Part shown: one piece after another, positions 1 through 8,925 of the stretch
How positions within the stretch are numbered: position 1 is the stretch's first letter
Layout: every line of letters begins with the position of its first letter
Source: Streptomyces guryensis
GTDB taxonomy: Bacteria > Actinomycetota > Actinomycetes > Streptomycetales > Streptomycetaceae
Assembly (NCBI RefSeq): GCF_021261325.1
Contig: NZ_JAJSBI010000006.1
Span: 186,001 to 250,000, forward strand
DNA length: 64,000 nucleotides
Reading direction: 5' to 3'
The notes under the pieces: model-generated
The model's input: the letters and a program-made list of their open reading frames with translations, nothing else
The model's database searches: none
Told to the model about the DNA's origin: nothing
Translations under genes and position numbers: made by a program

Positions 1-534
1 GGGGGTGAGTTTGACCGCGGCCGCCAGGCCGATGCCGACGCCCGCCCGGCGCTCCCGCCCGGTGGTCAGCAGCCAGGCGTCGGTGAGGACGAGGGCCAGC
101 AGCAGCAGGTTGACCTGGCCGAAGCTGAAGGTGTCACGGAGCGGTTCGAACAGAGCGAGCACGCACGCGCCCAGGGCACATCCGAACCAGCCGAACCGGC
201 GCCATGCGCCCTCGGTCAGGATGTGCAGGACCCAGGCCAGGGCCGCCAGGTTCAACAGCAGGGAGCCGGCGATCGCCGTGCGCAGGCCGACGAGGGCCAT
301 GGGCAGCATGCTGACGGCGGCGAACGGCGGGTAGGTGAAACCGTATGCCGTCTCCGGCACCTGGTAGTCGTAGAGGTGTCCGCCGTGGTGCATCCAGCTG
401 TTGACGGCACCGTAGTAGACACGCAGGTCGAACCAGCCGCGCAGCAGCGGCACAGTCCCGGTGAAGGCCGTGACGACGACGGCCAGGGCGAGAACCAGGA
501 CGAGGCGGCCACGGTCGGTACGAGGCAGAGTCAT
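1..534 (-). CDS. GT87 (DUF2029) polyprenol-phosphate mannosyltransferase, partial
   Basis: The first 178 residues are in the window and the rest lies beyond base 1. A GT-C type membrane glycosyltransferase of this family moves mannose from a polyprenyl-phosphate donor onto an envelope acceptor. Visible features are an N-terminal membrane helix (about residues 9-25), the motif YGFTYPPF near residues 60-68, further hydrophobic helices, and the family motif AAAVKLTP at the window edge. The ATG at 534 sits in an ATGA overlap with the stop of the upstream mannosyltransferase gene, so the two are probably translated together and act in the same mannosylation pathway. The family call is secure; the exact acceptor cannot be read from sequence. 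Confidence 0.8.
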   Translation of the reverse strand, partial: MTLPRTDRGRLVLVLALAVVVTAFTGTVPLLRGWFDLRVYYGAVNSWMHHGGHLYDYQVPETAYGFTYPPFAAVSMLPMALVGLRTAIAGSLLLNLAALAWVLHILTEGAWRRFGWFGCALGACVLALFEPLRDTFSFGQVNLLLLALVLTDAWLLTTGRERRAGVGIGLAAAVKLTP

Positions 535-1934
535 GCCGCTTCTCCCAACGCGGGTACCTGGGCCGCCTGGTGCACCTGCCACAGAACGACCACGGCCAGA
601 GCCCCACCGGACACGGCCAGCATCAACTGCCCACTGTCGACCGGACCTCCGCTCGGCAGGGTGGCGAGGGCGAGTACACCCGCCACCGCCGCCACCCGGT
701 GGCGTACCGAGGTGGTGGGGGCCGCCGCGGCGATGAGGAACAGCCCCCACAGGGCGTACCAGGGGCGGATCGCCGGGCCGAAGGCGGCCACGGCTGCGAG
801 ACTCAGGCCGAGCGCGTAGACCGGGCGGGGGCGCAGCCGCCACCATATGGCCGCGATCACGAGCGCGGTGATCGCGAGGCCGAGCAGATGCCAGACCGGC
901 AGGGCAAGGGGTGCGAGATCGCTGCCGAGGTGTTCCAGCAGGGCTCCGGTGGCGCGGCCGAGGAGGCTGGTCAGGGCCCAGTTGTGCGGCGAGACGGGGG
1001 TGTCGAGGGCGCCTATCCAGCCGTACCCCGTGCCGGCGAATGCCGTTGCGGCGACGGTGGTGGCCCCGGCGGCGAGGGCGGTCGACAGGACGACCTTCGC
1101 GGGGTGTCGCCCGGCCCGCGCCTGGAGGACGACGACCGCGGCGAGCCCGAGCACGGCGGGCGCCTTGACCAGGGCCGCGAGGGTGACCAGCACGGCGCCC
1201 AGGACGGGCCGGCGGCCCAGTGCGGCGACCAGGCCGGCGCCGAGCAGACCGAGCATGATGGCGTCGTTGTGGGCGCCGGCGACCAGGTGGAGCAGCACCA
1301 GCGGGTTGAGGGCGCCGAGCCAGAGGGCGGCGGCCGGATCGGCGCCGCTGTGCCGGGCCAGCCGGGGCAGTGCGGCCGCCATCAGCGCCACGCCGAGCAG
1401 CGCGACCAGCCGCATCCCGACCAGCCCGGCGGGGAGTTCGCCGCGGGTCAGTCCGGACAGCGCGGAGGCGACGGCGAGGAACACCGGGCCGTAGGGGGCG
1501 CCGGTGTGCTGCCACAGCGGGGCGACCTCGTCGGCGAGCGGGCCGCCGAGCTGGGCGGGCCCGTATGAGTAGACGTCCATGTGGGCGTCGACCATGGCGC
1601 CCTGCGCCAGGTAGCTGTAGACGTCCCGGCTGAACAGCGGCGGAGCGAGCAGCAGCGGGGCCGCCCAGACGGCGAGCACGAGCAGCAGCTCGCGCGGGGT
1701 GGGCGCGTCGGCGCTGCGCACGAGCCGCCCGAGCAGCAGCCAGGCGGCTATCAGCAGGACGACGCCGAAGTACACGCCGACCAGGCCCAGGGCCGCGCGG
1801 GCGGTCGCCGGGGCCAGGAGATCCCGCACGGGCAGGGCGCCGGCCGTCTCACCTCCGAGCGCGAGGAAGGCGGTGCCGGCCAGGCCCAGGACCTGACAGC
1901 GGCGGAGATCGACGGGGAAAGCCATGGCCAACAC
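531..1934 (-). CDS. mptB: MptB-like alpha-1,6-mannosyltransferase (GT-C)
   Basis: A 467-residue polytopic membrane protein with about a dozen hydrophobic helices. It resembles actinobacterial polyprenol-phosphomannose-dependent alpha-1,6-mannosyltransferases (MptB type), which extend a mannan core on lipoglycans. The first extracytoplasmic loop carries SRDVYSYLAQG, whose acidic residue matches the position used by GT-C enzymes for metal or substrate, and AHNDAIMLG lies mid-protein. The start may be GTG 1934 or ATG 1925; no strong ribosome site separates them. The stop overlaps the start of the following GT87 gene by four bases. The role in Streptomyces is inferred from the mycobacterial family. 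Confidence 0.72.
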   Translation of the reverse strand: MLAMAFPVDLRRCQVLGLAGTAFLALGGETAGALPVRDLLAPATARAALGLVGVYFGVVLLIAAWLLLGRLVRSADAPTPRELLLVLAVWAAPLLLAPPLFSRDVYSYLAQGAMVDAHMDVYSYGPAQLGGPLADEVAPLWQHTGAPYGPVFLAVASALSGLTRGELPAGLVGMRLVALLGVALMAAALPRLARHSGADPAAALWLGALNPLVLLHLVAGAHNDAIMLGLLGAGLVAALGRRPVLGAVLVTLAALVKAPAVLGLAAVVVLQARAGRHPAKVVLSTALAAGATTVAATAFAGTGYGWIGALDTPVSPHNWALTSLLGRATGALLEHLGSDLAPLALPVWHLLGLAITALVIAAIWWRLRPRPVYALGLSLAAVAAFGPAIRPWYALWGLFLIAAAAPTTSVRHRVAAVAGVLALATLPSGGPVDSGQLMLAVSGGALAVVVLWQVHQAAQVPALGEAA

Positions 1935-2102
1935 TCGGGAAGCGTGTCAACGCCGGGTGGCCGGAAATTGACGCGCCGCCTTCCGGGCGGGGACCTGCGT
2001 GTGACCGGCACGTGATCGGACGGGCGGAGCGATGACTTCTTCGCGGCCGACCGGTCTCCCCTGCATCCGAGGTGTCCGACCTGCGCCGGCCACGGAACGG
2101 AC

Positions 2103-2885
2103 GTGACGACCGTGCCGGACCACGCCGCATACGCCAAGGTCAACGGCCTGGAGATGTACTGCGAGAGCTACGGGACCCCCGGCACCCGCGAGGGCACCCG
2201 GCGGCCACCGGTGCTGCTGCGCGGCGGGGTCCACACCGTCGGCCTGTCCTTCGCGGCCGTACTGCCCGCGCTCACCGGCGGCCGCCGGGCAGTGGCGCCC
2301 GAGTTTCAGGGGCACGGCCACACGGCCGACACCCCTCGTGTGATGACGGTGGCGAACCTGGCCTCGGACGTCGTGGCGCTGATCGACGAACTCGGTTTCG
2401 TGCAGGCCGACTTCATCGGCTTCAGTCTCGGTGGGCCGGCCGCGCTCGAGATCGCGGTACGTCACCCCGAGCGCGTCGGGCGGCTGGTGCTCGCCGCCAC
2501 GCAGTGCTGGCAGGACGGCTGCCACGACGACGTCCGTACACCGGACTACACCTCTCCCCGGCTGCCCGGCCGGGCGGACTTCCAGGAGATGGCCGACGCC
2601 TACGCGGCCGTCGCCCCGGACCCCGGGCATTCCAGGACTTCCTCGCCAAGGTCACGGCCACCGCTCACGCCCCGCTCCCCTGGGCGGCCGATGACCTGCG
2701 CGGGCTGGGAGGCGCCCACGCTCCTCGTCGTCGGCGACACCCACTTCGTACGTGTGGAGCACGCGGCCGAGATGCAGGGGCTGGTCCCCGGGGGCGGAGC
2801 TGGCGGTCCTGCCCGCCACCACACATGTGGTCCTGATGCGGCGCACGTCCCTGCTGGTGCCGCTGCTGACCGGCTTCTCGGCTGA
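2103..2885 (+). pseudogene. frameshifted alpha/beta hydrolase
   Basis: The first 175 or so codons read cleanly as an alpha/beta hydrolase: MTTVPDHAAYAKVNGLEMYC, then the nucleophile elbow GFSLGG. After base 2629 the homologous protein continues in a different frame (FQDFLAKVTATAHAPLPW). It returns to the first frame at WEAPTLLVVGDTHFV (about 2704), then moves to the third frame inside a GGGGG run near 2790, where the terminal catalytic histidine motif LPATTHVVLM is found. Three small indels in 170 bp explain the pattern. The oxyanion segment reads LRGG where relatives usually have LHGG. It is either a recent pseudogene or an assembly-error cluster; the homopolymer run makes the second possible. 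Confidence 0.75.
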
Positions 2886-2906
2886 CTGCCCGCTCGAAGG
2901 CGCGCC

Positions 2907-3842
2907 TCAGAAGACCGACAGGCCGGTCAGGGTCGTGAAGCGGTCCAGCGCCGCGACGCCCGCCACGGAGTTGCCGCGCTCGTCGAGGCCGGGGCTCCAC
3001 ACGCACAGGGTGCAGCGCCCGGGGACGACCGCGATGATGCCGCCGCCCACGCCGCTCTTGCCGGGCAGGCCCACGCGGTAGGCGAATTCGCCCGCCGCGT
3101 CGTACGTTCCGCAGGTCAGCATCACCGCGTTGACCTGCTTGGCCTGGCTCTGGGTGAGCAGTCTGCCGCCGTCGGCGCGGATGCCGTGGCGGGCCAGGAA
3201 GCCGGTGGCGAGGGCGAGGTCGGCGCAGGAGGCGGTGAGAGAGCACTGGCGGAAGTACTGGTCCAGCAGCACCGGGATCGGGTTGTCGATGTTGCCGTAG
3301 GACGCCATGAAATGGGCGAGGGCGGCGTTGCGGTCGCCGTGTGCGGACTCGGAGGCGGCGACGTCCTTGTCGAAGTCCAGGGCCGGGTTGCCGCTCTCGG
3401 TGCGCAGGAAGGTCAGCAGTTCGCCCGCCGCGTCTCCGGTTCGGGTCTGCAGGCGGTCGGTGACGACGAGGGCGCCCGCGTTGATGAACGGGTTGCGCGG
3501 GATGCCGTTCTCGTACTCCAGCTGGATCAGGGAGTTGAAGGGGTTGCCGGAGGGTTCGCGGCCGACGTGCTCCCACAGTTCGTCCCCCTCGCGGGCCAGG
3601 TCGAGGGCGAGGGTGAAGACCTTGGTGAGGGACTGCGTGGAGAACGGTTCGCGCCAGTCACCCACGCCGTACACCGTCCCGTCCAGTTCCGCGACGGCCA
3701 TGCCGAAGCGACGCGGGTCGCAGGCAGCGAGTGCCGGGATGTAGTCGGCGGGGCGGCCTCGGCCAGGGGTGCGTTCGATCTCCTCGGCGATGCGCTCCAG
3801 GACCGGCTGGAAGGCGTGGGACGACGTCGTTGTCATGATCAC
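2907..3842 (-). CDS. glsA: glutaminase GlsA
   Basis: A cytoplasmic 311-residue enzyme of the serine-dependent, beta-lactamase-like glutaminase family. It hydrolyses L-glutamine to glutamate and ammonium. The active-site SxxK motif is visible as S71-L-T-K74 within FSTQSLTK, followed by the family segments NPFNSLIQLE and NPFINAGAL. Length matches the family. GTG 3842 is preferred over ATG 3836 because a GGAGG lies seven bases upstream of the GTG. The gene starts 39 bases after the aspartase stop on the same strand, so the two probably share a transcript and form the ammonium-releasing end of an amide-nitrogen locus. Confidence 0.92.
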   Translation of the reverse strand: MIMTTTSSHAFQPVLERIAEEIERTPGRGRPADYIPALAACDPRRFGMAVAELDGTVYGVGDWREPFSTQSLTKVFTLALDLAREGDELWEHVGREPSGNPFNSLIQLEYENGIPRNPFINAGALVVTDRLQTRTGDAAGELLTFLRTESGNPALDFDKDVAASESAHGDRNAALAHFMASYGNIDNPIPVLLDQYFRQCSLTASCADLALATGFLARHGIRADGGRLLTQSQAKQVNAVMLTCGTYDAAGEFAYRVGLPGKSGVGGGIIAVVPGRCTLCVWSPGLDERGNSVAGVAALDRFTTLTGLSVF

Positions 3843-3881
3843 TATTGTGCCTCCGGGGCGGTCCTGGCGCGCGGCCGTGGG

Positions 3882-5291
3882 TCAGGCTATGACGGAGCCG
3901 CTGCCCGCGACGACCTCGGGCCGCAGCAGGTCGGCGAGCCGGTCGGCGGGCAACAGGCCCTTCTCCAGGACGAGTTCGGCGACACCGCGTCCGGTGGCGA
4001 GAGCCTCCTTGGCGATGTCGGTGGCGGCCGTGTACCCGATGTGCGGGTTGAGGGCGGTCACCAGGCCGATGGAGTTCTCCACGCTCCTGCGCAGTGCCTC
4101 GGTGTTGGCGGTGATGCCGTCGACGCACCGCTCGGCGAGCGTCAGGCAGGCGCTCTGCAGGTGCGTGATCGACTCCGACAGGGAGTGCAGGATGATCGGC
4201 TCGAAGGCGTTGAGCTGCAGCTGTCCGGCCTCGGCGGCCATGGTGATGGTGACGTCGTTGCCGATCACCTCGAAGGCGACCTGGTTGACGACCTCGGGGA
4301 TCACCGGGTTGACCTTGCCGGGCATGATGCTCGAACCTGCCTGCACCGGTGGCAGGTTGATCTCACCGAGGCCCGCGCGCGGCCCGGAGGACAGCAGCCG
4401 CAGGTCGTTGCAGCTCTTGGAGAGCTTGACGGCGATCCGCTTGAGGACCCCGGACATCTGCACGAACGCGCCGCAGTCCTGGGTGGCTTCGACCAGGTTG
4501 GCGGCGGTGACCAGGGGCAGACCGGTGATCTCGGCGAGGTGGCGGCGGGCCGACTCGGCGTATCCGGCGGGGGCGTTGAGTCCGGTACCGATGGCCGTGG
4601 CGCCCAGGTTGATCTCATGGATCAACTGGACGGCCTCGTCAAGACGGTTACGGTCCTCGTCAATCATGACAGCGTATGACGAGAACTCTTGACCGAGCGT
4701 CATGGGCACCGCGTCCTGCAACTGTGTACGGCCCATCTTGAGCACGTTGCGGAATTCGACGGCCTTGCGGGCGAAGGCGTCCTGCAGTACGGCCATCGCC
4801 TTGAGCAGTCCACGGACCGCGAAGACCGTCGCTATCTTGACGGCGGTCGGGTAGACGTCATTGGTGGACTGGCCGAGGTTGACGTCCTCGTTGGGGTGCA
4901 GGTGCTGGTACCGGCCCTTCTCGAACCCCAGCAGCTCCAGCGCCCGGTTGGCGACGACCTCGTTGGCGTTCATGTTGGTCGAGGTGCCGGCGCCGCCCTG
5001 GATGACGTCGACGACGAACTGGTCGTGCAGCTTGCCGTCACGGATCTCGCGGCAGGCCTCGACGATGGCGGCGGCCTTCTTCGGCTCCAGCAGGCCGAGT
5101 TCCTCGTTGGCGAGGGCGGCGGCCTCCTTGACGGCGGCCAGAGCGTCGATCAGGTGCGGGTAGGCGGAGATCGGGGTGCCCGTGATGGGGAAGTTCTCCG
5201 TGGCGCGCAGGGTGTGAACACCCCAGTACGCGTCGGCGGGGACGTCGCGGTCTCCGAGCAGGTCGTGTTCGCTGCGGGTGGCGGCGGTCAT
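3882..5291 (-). CDS. aspA: aspartate ammonia-lyase
   Basis: A 469-residue member of the fumarase/aspartase superfamily that converts L-aspartate to fumarate and ammonium. The superfamily signature GSSIMPGKVNP is at residues 319-329 and supplies the catalytic serine loop. The segments GAGTSTNMN (100-108) and GQSTNDVYPT (140-149) form other parts of the shared active site. The open frame runs further upstream, but ATG 5291 is chosen because it begins the conserved N-terminus and follows an AAAGAGGAC ribosome site. A fumarase assignment is less likely given the asparaginase, asparagine permease and glutaminase neighbours. A 256-base leader with inverted repeats separates it from the asparaginase gene. 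Confidence 0.88.
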   Translation of the reverse strand: MTAATRSEHDLLGDRDVPADAYWGVHTLRATENFPITGTPISAYPHLIDALAAVKEAAALANEELGLLEPKKAAAIVEACREIRDGKLHDQFVVDVIQGGAGTSTNMNANEVVANRALELLGFEKGRYQHLHPNEDVNLGQSTNDVYPTAVKIATVFAVRGLLKAMAVLQDAFARKAVEFRNVLKMGRTQLQDAVPMTLGQEFSSYAVMIDEDRNRLDEAVQLIHEINLGATAIGTGLNAPAGYAESARRHLAEITGLPLVTAANLVEATQDCGAFVQMSGVLKRIAVKLSKSCNDLRLLSSGPRAGLGEINLPPVQAGSSIMPGKVNPVIPEVVNQVAFEVIGNDVTITMAAEAGQLQLNAFEPIILHSLSESITHLQSACLTLAERCVDGITANTEALRRSVENSIGLVTALNPHIGYTAATDIAKEALATGRGVAELVLEKGLLPADRLADLLRPEVVAGSGSVIA

Positions 5292-5359
5292 GAGGTGCGG
5301 GTCCTCTTTCTGAGGGTGGTGAGGGTTGGGATGCCGGCGACGTCGGGGGTGGGGTGGAC

Positions 5360-5398
5360 CCGGCTCGGGCGGTACGGGGTGACGCCCGCCCGAGCCGG
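5360..5398 (-). promoter_or_regulatory. 13-bp perfect inverted repeat in the aspA leader
   Basis: CCGGCTCGGGCGG (5360-5372) is matched by its exact reverse complement at 5386-5398 around a 13-base loop. It lies 69 bases upstream of the aspartase start, within a leader full of CCGGT and CCGGC direct and inverted copies (5399-5490). It could be an operator, a transcript-processing hairpin or an attenuator. The sequence shows only the dyad. Confidence 0.45.
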
Positions 5399-5501
5399 TC
5401 GAGGCACCGGCCCGGTGGTGACGGGACCGGTGGTTCGGGGGCCGGTCGTCGGCGAGCCGGCCGCGTGGATCCGGCCGGCGAGCGACCGGATGGGGTGTGT
5501 T

Positions 5502-5541
5502 CCTCCGGTGGCCACCGCGCACACTCGGTGGCCACCGGAGG
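5502..5541 (-). terminator. 16-bp perfect hairpin after the asparaginase gene
   Basis: CCTCCGGTGGCCACCG (5502-5517) pairs perfectly with 5526-5541 across an eight-base loop. The hairpin begins six bases after the asparaginase stop on the minus strand. No T tract follows, which is usual for Streptomyces terminators. It probably ends the regulator-permease-asparaginase transcript and insulates the aspartase-glutaminase unit. Confidence 0.7.
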
Positions 5542-5547
5542 CGGCTC

Positions 5548-6564
5548 TCAGGCGCAGGCGCGGACCGCGAGGGGTTCCAGGGCGCGGACCGGACGGACCG
5601 AGCCGACCTGTTCGCCTCCGCCCAGGAGGGGTTCGCCCGCGAACGCCGTGAGGAGGGCGGGGTCGACACCGGCCCGGGCGAGAGCGGCGGCGGTGACGGG
5701 GATCCGGGCGCGGTTCGCGCCGTCGGAGATCTTGACGGCGACGGCGCGGCCGTCGGGGAGGGCGGCGACCTCCACGCCCTCGAAGCCGTCCTTCGCGAGG
5801 AGGCCGGGGACGGCCCGCATCAGGGCGGCGACGTCACGGCCGGCGCCGGAGGCCATCTCGGCGTGATCGCGCATGGCGTTCGCCACCCGGGCCTCCGGAG
5901 TGCCCTCGGCCGCCGTGGTGATACGGGCGGCGGCCCGGACGAGGCCGTGCAGGGAGATGGAGAAGAGGGGGGCGCCGCACCCGTCGACGGTCGTCTGTGC
6001 GATGCGCTGTCCGGTGAGGTCCTCCACGATCTCCGCGATCGCCTGCTGGAGGGGGTGGCCGGGGTCGAGGTAGCCCTCCAGGGACCAGCCGTTGAGCTTG
6101 CAGGTGTACAGCATGGCCGCGTGCTTGCCTGAGCAGTTCTGGGCCAGTCGGGAGGGCTCACGGCCCTCGCGCATCCACGTGTCGCGGACCGCCGGGTCGT
6201 ACGGCATGTCCTTGACGTTGCGCAGGTCGTCCTCCGTGACGCCCGCCAGTTCGAGGATCCGCCGGGTCCCGGCGAGGTGGCGTTCCTCGCCGGAGTGGCT
6301 GGCGGCGGCGAGCGAGAGCAGTTCCCCGTCCAGCGGCAGCCCCGCCCGCACCATGGCGGCGGCCTGGACCGGCTTGAGCGCCGAGCGCGGGTAGAGGGCG
6401 GCCTCGATGTCACCGAGCTGGAGCTGGACCTGCCCGTCGGCGCCGAGGACGGCGACGGACCCGTAGTGGATGCCCTCGACGACCCCGCCGCGTATGAGGT
6501 GGGCGAGGGGGGCGTGGAGGGGCTCGCGGACGAGGGGTGGGTCCGCGACGGAACTGCTGTACAT
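5548..6564 (-). CDS. L-asparaginase (Asparaginase_II family, PF06089)
   Basis: A 338-residue asparaginase of the family typified by the Rhizobium thermolabile enzyme, unrelated to the E. coli AnsA/AnsB fold. It hydrolyses L-asparagine to aspartate and ammonium. Family landmarks are ALKPVQAAAMV near residue 62, ASHSGEERH near 90, QNCSGKHAAML near 145 and VDGCGAPLF near 195. There is no signal peptide, so it should be cytoplasmic. It lies 32 bases after the permease gene on the same strand, giving an import-then-hydrolysis operon whose product feeds the downstream aspartase. Substrate is supported by family plus neighbours. Confidence 0.86.
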   Translation of the reverse strand: MYSSSVADPPLVREPLHAPLAHLIRGGVVEGIHYGSVAVLGADGQVQLQLGDIEAALYPRSALKPVQAAAMVRAGLPLDGELLSLAAASHSGEERHLAGTRRILELAGVTEDDLRNVKDMPYDPAVRDTWMREGREPSRLAQNCSGKHAAMLYTCKLNGWSLEGYLDPGHPLQQAIAEIVEDLTGQRIAQTTVDGCGAPLFSISLHGLVRAAARITTAAEGTPEARVANAMRDHAEMASGAGRDVAALMRAVPGLLAKDGFEGVEVAALPDGRAVAVKISDGANRARIPVTAAALARAGVDPALLTAFAGEPLLGGGEQVGSVRPVRALEPLAVRACA

Positions 6565-6596
6565 CTCTGCCTACTTGTCGTGGAGCGGCGCGTGAG

Positions 6597-8051
6597 TCAC
6601 GCGTCGGCGCCGGGAGTGGGTTCTGACTGGGTGGACTTGCGTGCGACCCGGCCGCGGATGCCGAACCATCCGCCGACCAGCGCTCCGACGATCAGCGGCA
6701 GGCACAGCACGGTGGTGCGGCCGGCCCCTCCGTCGGCGTACATGAGGACCAGGACGGAGGCGAGGAAGGCCAGCGTCACGAGTTCGGTCCACGGGGAGCC
6801 CGGCAGTCGGTAGCCCGGGCGGGTCAGCTCGCCCTTCTGGGTCTTCTGCCAGAAGAGCAGGTGACAGATCATGATCATGCCCCAGGTGGAGAGGATGCCG
6901 ATCGCCGCGAAGTTCAGGACGATCTCGAAGGCGTCCGCCGGGACCACGAAGTTGAGGCCGACGCCCAGCACACAGATGCTGCTGGTGAGCAGGATGCCGC
7001 CGTACGGGACCTGGCTGCGGCTCATCACCGAGGTGAACTTGGGGGCGGAGCCGGACATCGCCATGGAGCGCAGGATGCGGCCGGTGGAGTACAGGCCGGA
7101 GTTGAGCGAGGACATGGCCGCGGTGAGGACGACGAGGTTCATCACGCCGCCGGCCGCCGGGATGCCGATGTGGGACAGCACCGTCACGAAGGGGCTCTCG
7201 GCGGCGCTGTACTTGTTCCACGGCAGCAGCATCGAGAGCAGGACGACCGACCCGACGTAGAAGAGGCCGACGCGCCACATGATCGAGTTGATCGCCTTCG
7301 GCATGATCTTCTCGGGGTTCTGCGTCTCACCCGCGGCCACGCCCACCAGCTCGACGGAGGCGTAGGCGAAGACGACGCCCTGGATGATCAGCAGCATGGG
7401 CAGCAGGCCGTTGGGGAAGACGCCGCCGTTGTCCGTGATCAGGGCGGGGCCGGGGTGGGCACCGTCGACGGGGTGCTGGGTGACCAGCAGGAAGATGCCG
7501 ATGCACATGAAGACCACGAGCGCGCTGACCTTGACGATCGCGAACCAGAACTCGAGTTCACCGAAGATCTTGACCGAGATCAGGTTGACCGTGAGGACGA
7601 CCGCCAACGCGATCAATGCGATCAACCATTGAGGGATGTCGGAGAACATGCCCCAGTAGTGCGTGTAGGTGGCCACCGCGGTGATGTCGGCGATACCGGT
7701 GGTCGCCCAGTTCAGGAAGTACATCCAGCCCGCGGTGTACGCGCCCTTCTCACCCATGAACTCGCGGGCGTACGACACGAAGGCGCCGGAGGAGGGCCGG
7801 TAGAGGACGAGTTCGCCGAGGGCGCGCACGACCAGGAAGGCGAAGACGCCGCAGACCGCGTAGGCGATGAACAGGGACGGTCCGGCGTCGGCGAGGCGGC
7901 CGCCCGCGCCGAGGAAGAGGCCGGTGCCGATCGCGCCACCGATGGCGATCATGTTGACGTGCCGGGACTTCAGCGACTTGCTGTAGCCCGCGTCGCCTGC
8001 GTCGACATGTGCGGCCGGTGTGCGCGTCTCGTCTTTGAGGTGCTCGCTCAC
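6597..8051 (-). CDS. ansP: asparagine/amino-acid permease (AnsP-like)
   Basis: A 484-residue amino-acid-polyamine-organocation permease with about twelve membrane helices. Helix 1 carries the family substrate loop [16 protein letters not shown] (about 34-50). The N-terminal half closely follows AnsP-type asparagine permeases ([28 protein letters not shown]). The open frame extends into the regulator gene, but GTG 8051 is taken as the start because it forms a GTGA overlap with the GntR stop and precedes the conserved region. Placement beside an asparaginase makes asparagine the likely substrate; another polar amino acid cannot be excluded. Confidence 0.84.
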   Translation of the reverse strand: MSEHLKDETRTPAAHVDAGDAGYSKSLKSRHVNMIAIGGAIGTGLFLGAGGRLADAGPSLFIAYAVCGVFAFLVVRALGELVLYRPSSGAFVSYAREFMGEKGAYTAGWMYFLNWATTGIADITAVATYTHYWGMFSDIPQWLIALIALAVVLTVNLISVKIFGELEFWFAIVKVSALVVFMCIGIFLLVTQHPVDGAHPGPALITDNGGVFPNGLLPMLLIIQGVVFAYASVELVGVAAGETQNPEKIMPKAINSIMWRVGLFYVGSVVLLSMLLPWNKYSAAESPFVTVLSHIGIPAAGGVMNLVVLTAAMSSLNSGLYSTGRILRSMAMSGSAPKFTSVMSRSQVPYGGILLTSSICVLGVGLNFVVPADAFEIVLNFAAIGILSTWGMIMICHLLFWQKTQKGELTRPGYRLPGSPWTELVTLAFLASVLVLMYADGGAGRTTVLCLPLIVGALVGGWFGIRGRVARKSTQSEPTPGADA

Positions 8052-8779
8052 GCCTCGGGTCCGCCTTCCGTGGGGATGTCCGTGCGCGCGGGGCGCACGA
8101 TGTCGGTGAGGGTCGTCTCGACGCGGTCGAGGTGGTGCGCCATGGCGTCCACCGCGTCGAGTTCGGAACCGTCCATCAGCGCCTCGACGATCGCCCGGTG
8201 CTCGCGGTTGGACTGCTCGCGGCGTCCGCCCAGCTCGTTGAGGAAGGCCGACTGACGCGCCAGTGCGTCCCGGATCTCCTCGATGACCCGGCGGAAGACC
8301 GGGTTCTGGGCGGCCTGGGCGACAGCGAGGTGGAACAGCGTGTCGAGGGCGACCCACGAGGTGGTGTCGGTCTCCCGCTCCATGCGCTCAAGCAGGTGCG
8401 CCAGGTGGTCGAGGTCCTCGGGGGTGCGGCGCACGGCCGCGTAACCCGCCACCGGGATCTCCACATGGCGGCGCACCTCCAGCAGGTCGCTGGCCGCGTA
8501 GTCGCCGAAGGTGGGGTCCTCGACGGTGCTGGCGACGACGAAGGTGCCCTTGCCCGTCTTGGAGACGGTCAGGCCCATCGTCTGCAGGGCCCGCAGGGCC
8601 TCGCGCAGCACGGGCCGGCTGACCTCGAGGGTGCGGCACAGCTCCGCCTCGGAGGGGAGCTTGTCCCCCACGGCGTACTCACCGTTCTCGATGGCGGAAC
8701 GCAGATGTGCCAGGACCGCTTCCATGGCGCTGATGCGCCGCGGACCCTGACTGGCTGTCTTGCTGTCTGACAGGTTCAC
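8048..8779 (-). CDS. FadR-subfamily GntR regulator of the asparagine operon
   Basis: A 243-residue one-component regulator. The winged helix-turn-helix is at about residues 22-88 ([20 protein letters not shown]), and the FCD ligand domain is at about 100-230 with metal/ligand histidines in [13 protein letters not shown] and EHRAIVEAL. The stop overlaps the permease start (GTGA), so regulator and transporter are translationally coupled, which points to control of the asparagine operon. The ligand may be asparagine or aspartate, by inference only. The GTG start sits seven bases after a -10-like hexamer, so the transcript may be leaderless. Confidence 0.85.
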   Translation of the reverse strand: MNLSDSKTASQGPRRISAMEAVLAHLRSAIENGEYAVGDKLPSEAELCRTLEVSRPVLREALRALQTMGLTVSKTGKGTFVVASTVEDPTFGDYAASDLLEVRRHVEIPVAGYAAVRRTPEDLDHLAHLLERMERETDTTSWVALDTLFHLAVAQAAQNPVFRRVIEEIRDALARQSAFLNELGGRREQSNREHRAIVEALMDGSELDAVDAMAHHLDRVETTLTDIVRPARTDIPTEGGPEA

Positions 8780-8786
8780 GGGAGTG

Positions 8787-8816
8787 ATCCTGCGGGTGGC
8801 GGGCAGGGGCTGTCAA
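8787..8816 (-). promoter_or_regulatory. candidate promoter of the gntR-ansP-asparaginase operon
   Basis: On the minus strand a perfect TTGACA (8811-8816) is followed by an 18-base spacer and CAGGAT (8787-8792). Transcription would start about seven bases later, on or next to the GTG start codon at 8779, giving an mRNA with no 5' leader. The hexamers are read directly; activity is inferred. Confidence 0.5.
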
Positions 8817-8925
8817 GAGGCCGGGCGACGGGAGAGGCGAACGACTCGCCACCGTGCTGAAGCCTCGCGTGCAAGGCTGGGTAGACGGGTTCCTGTCCGG
8901 GACGGACCGAGATGCGGAGGACGGT

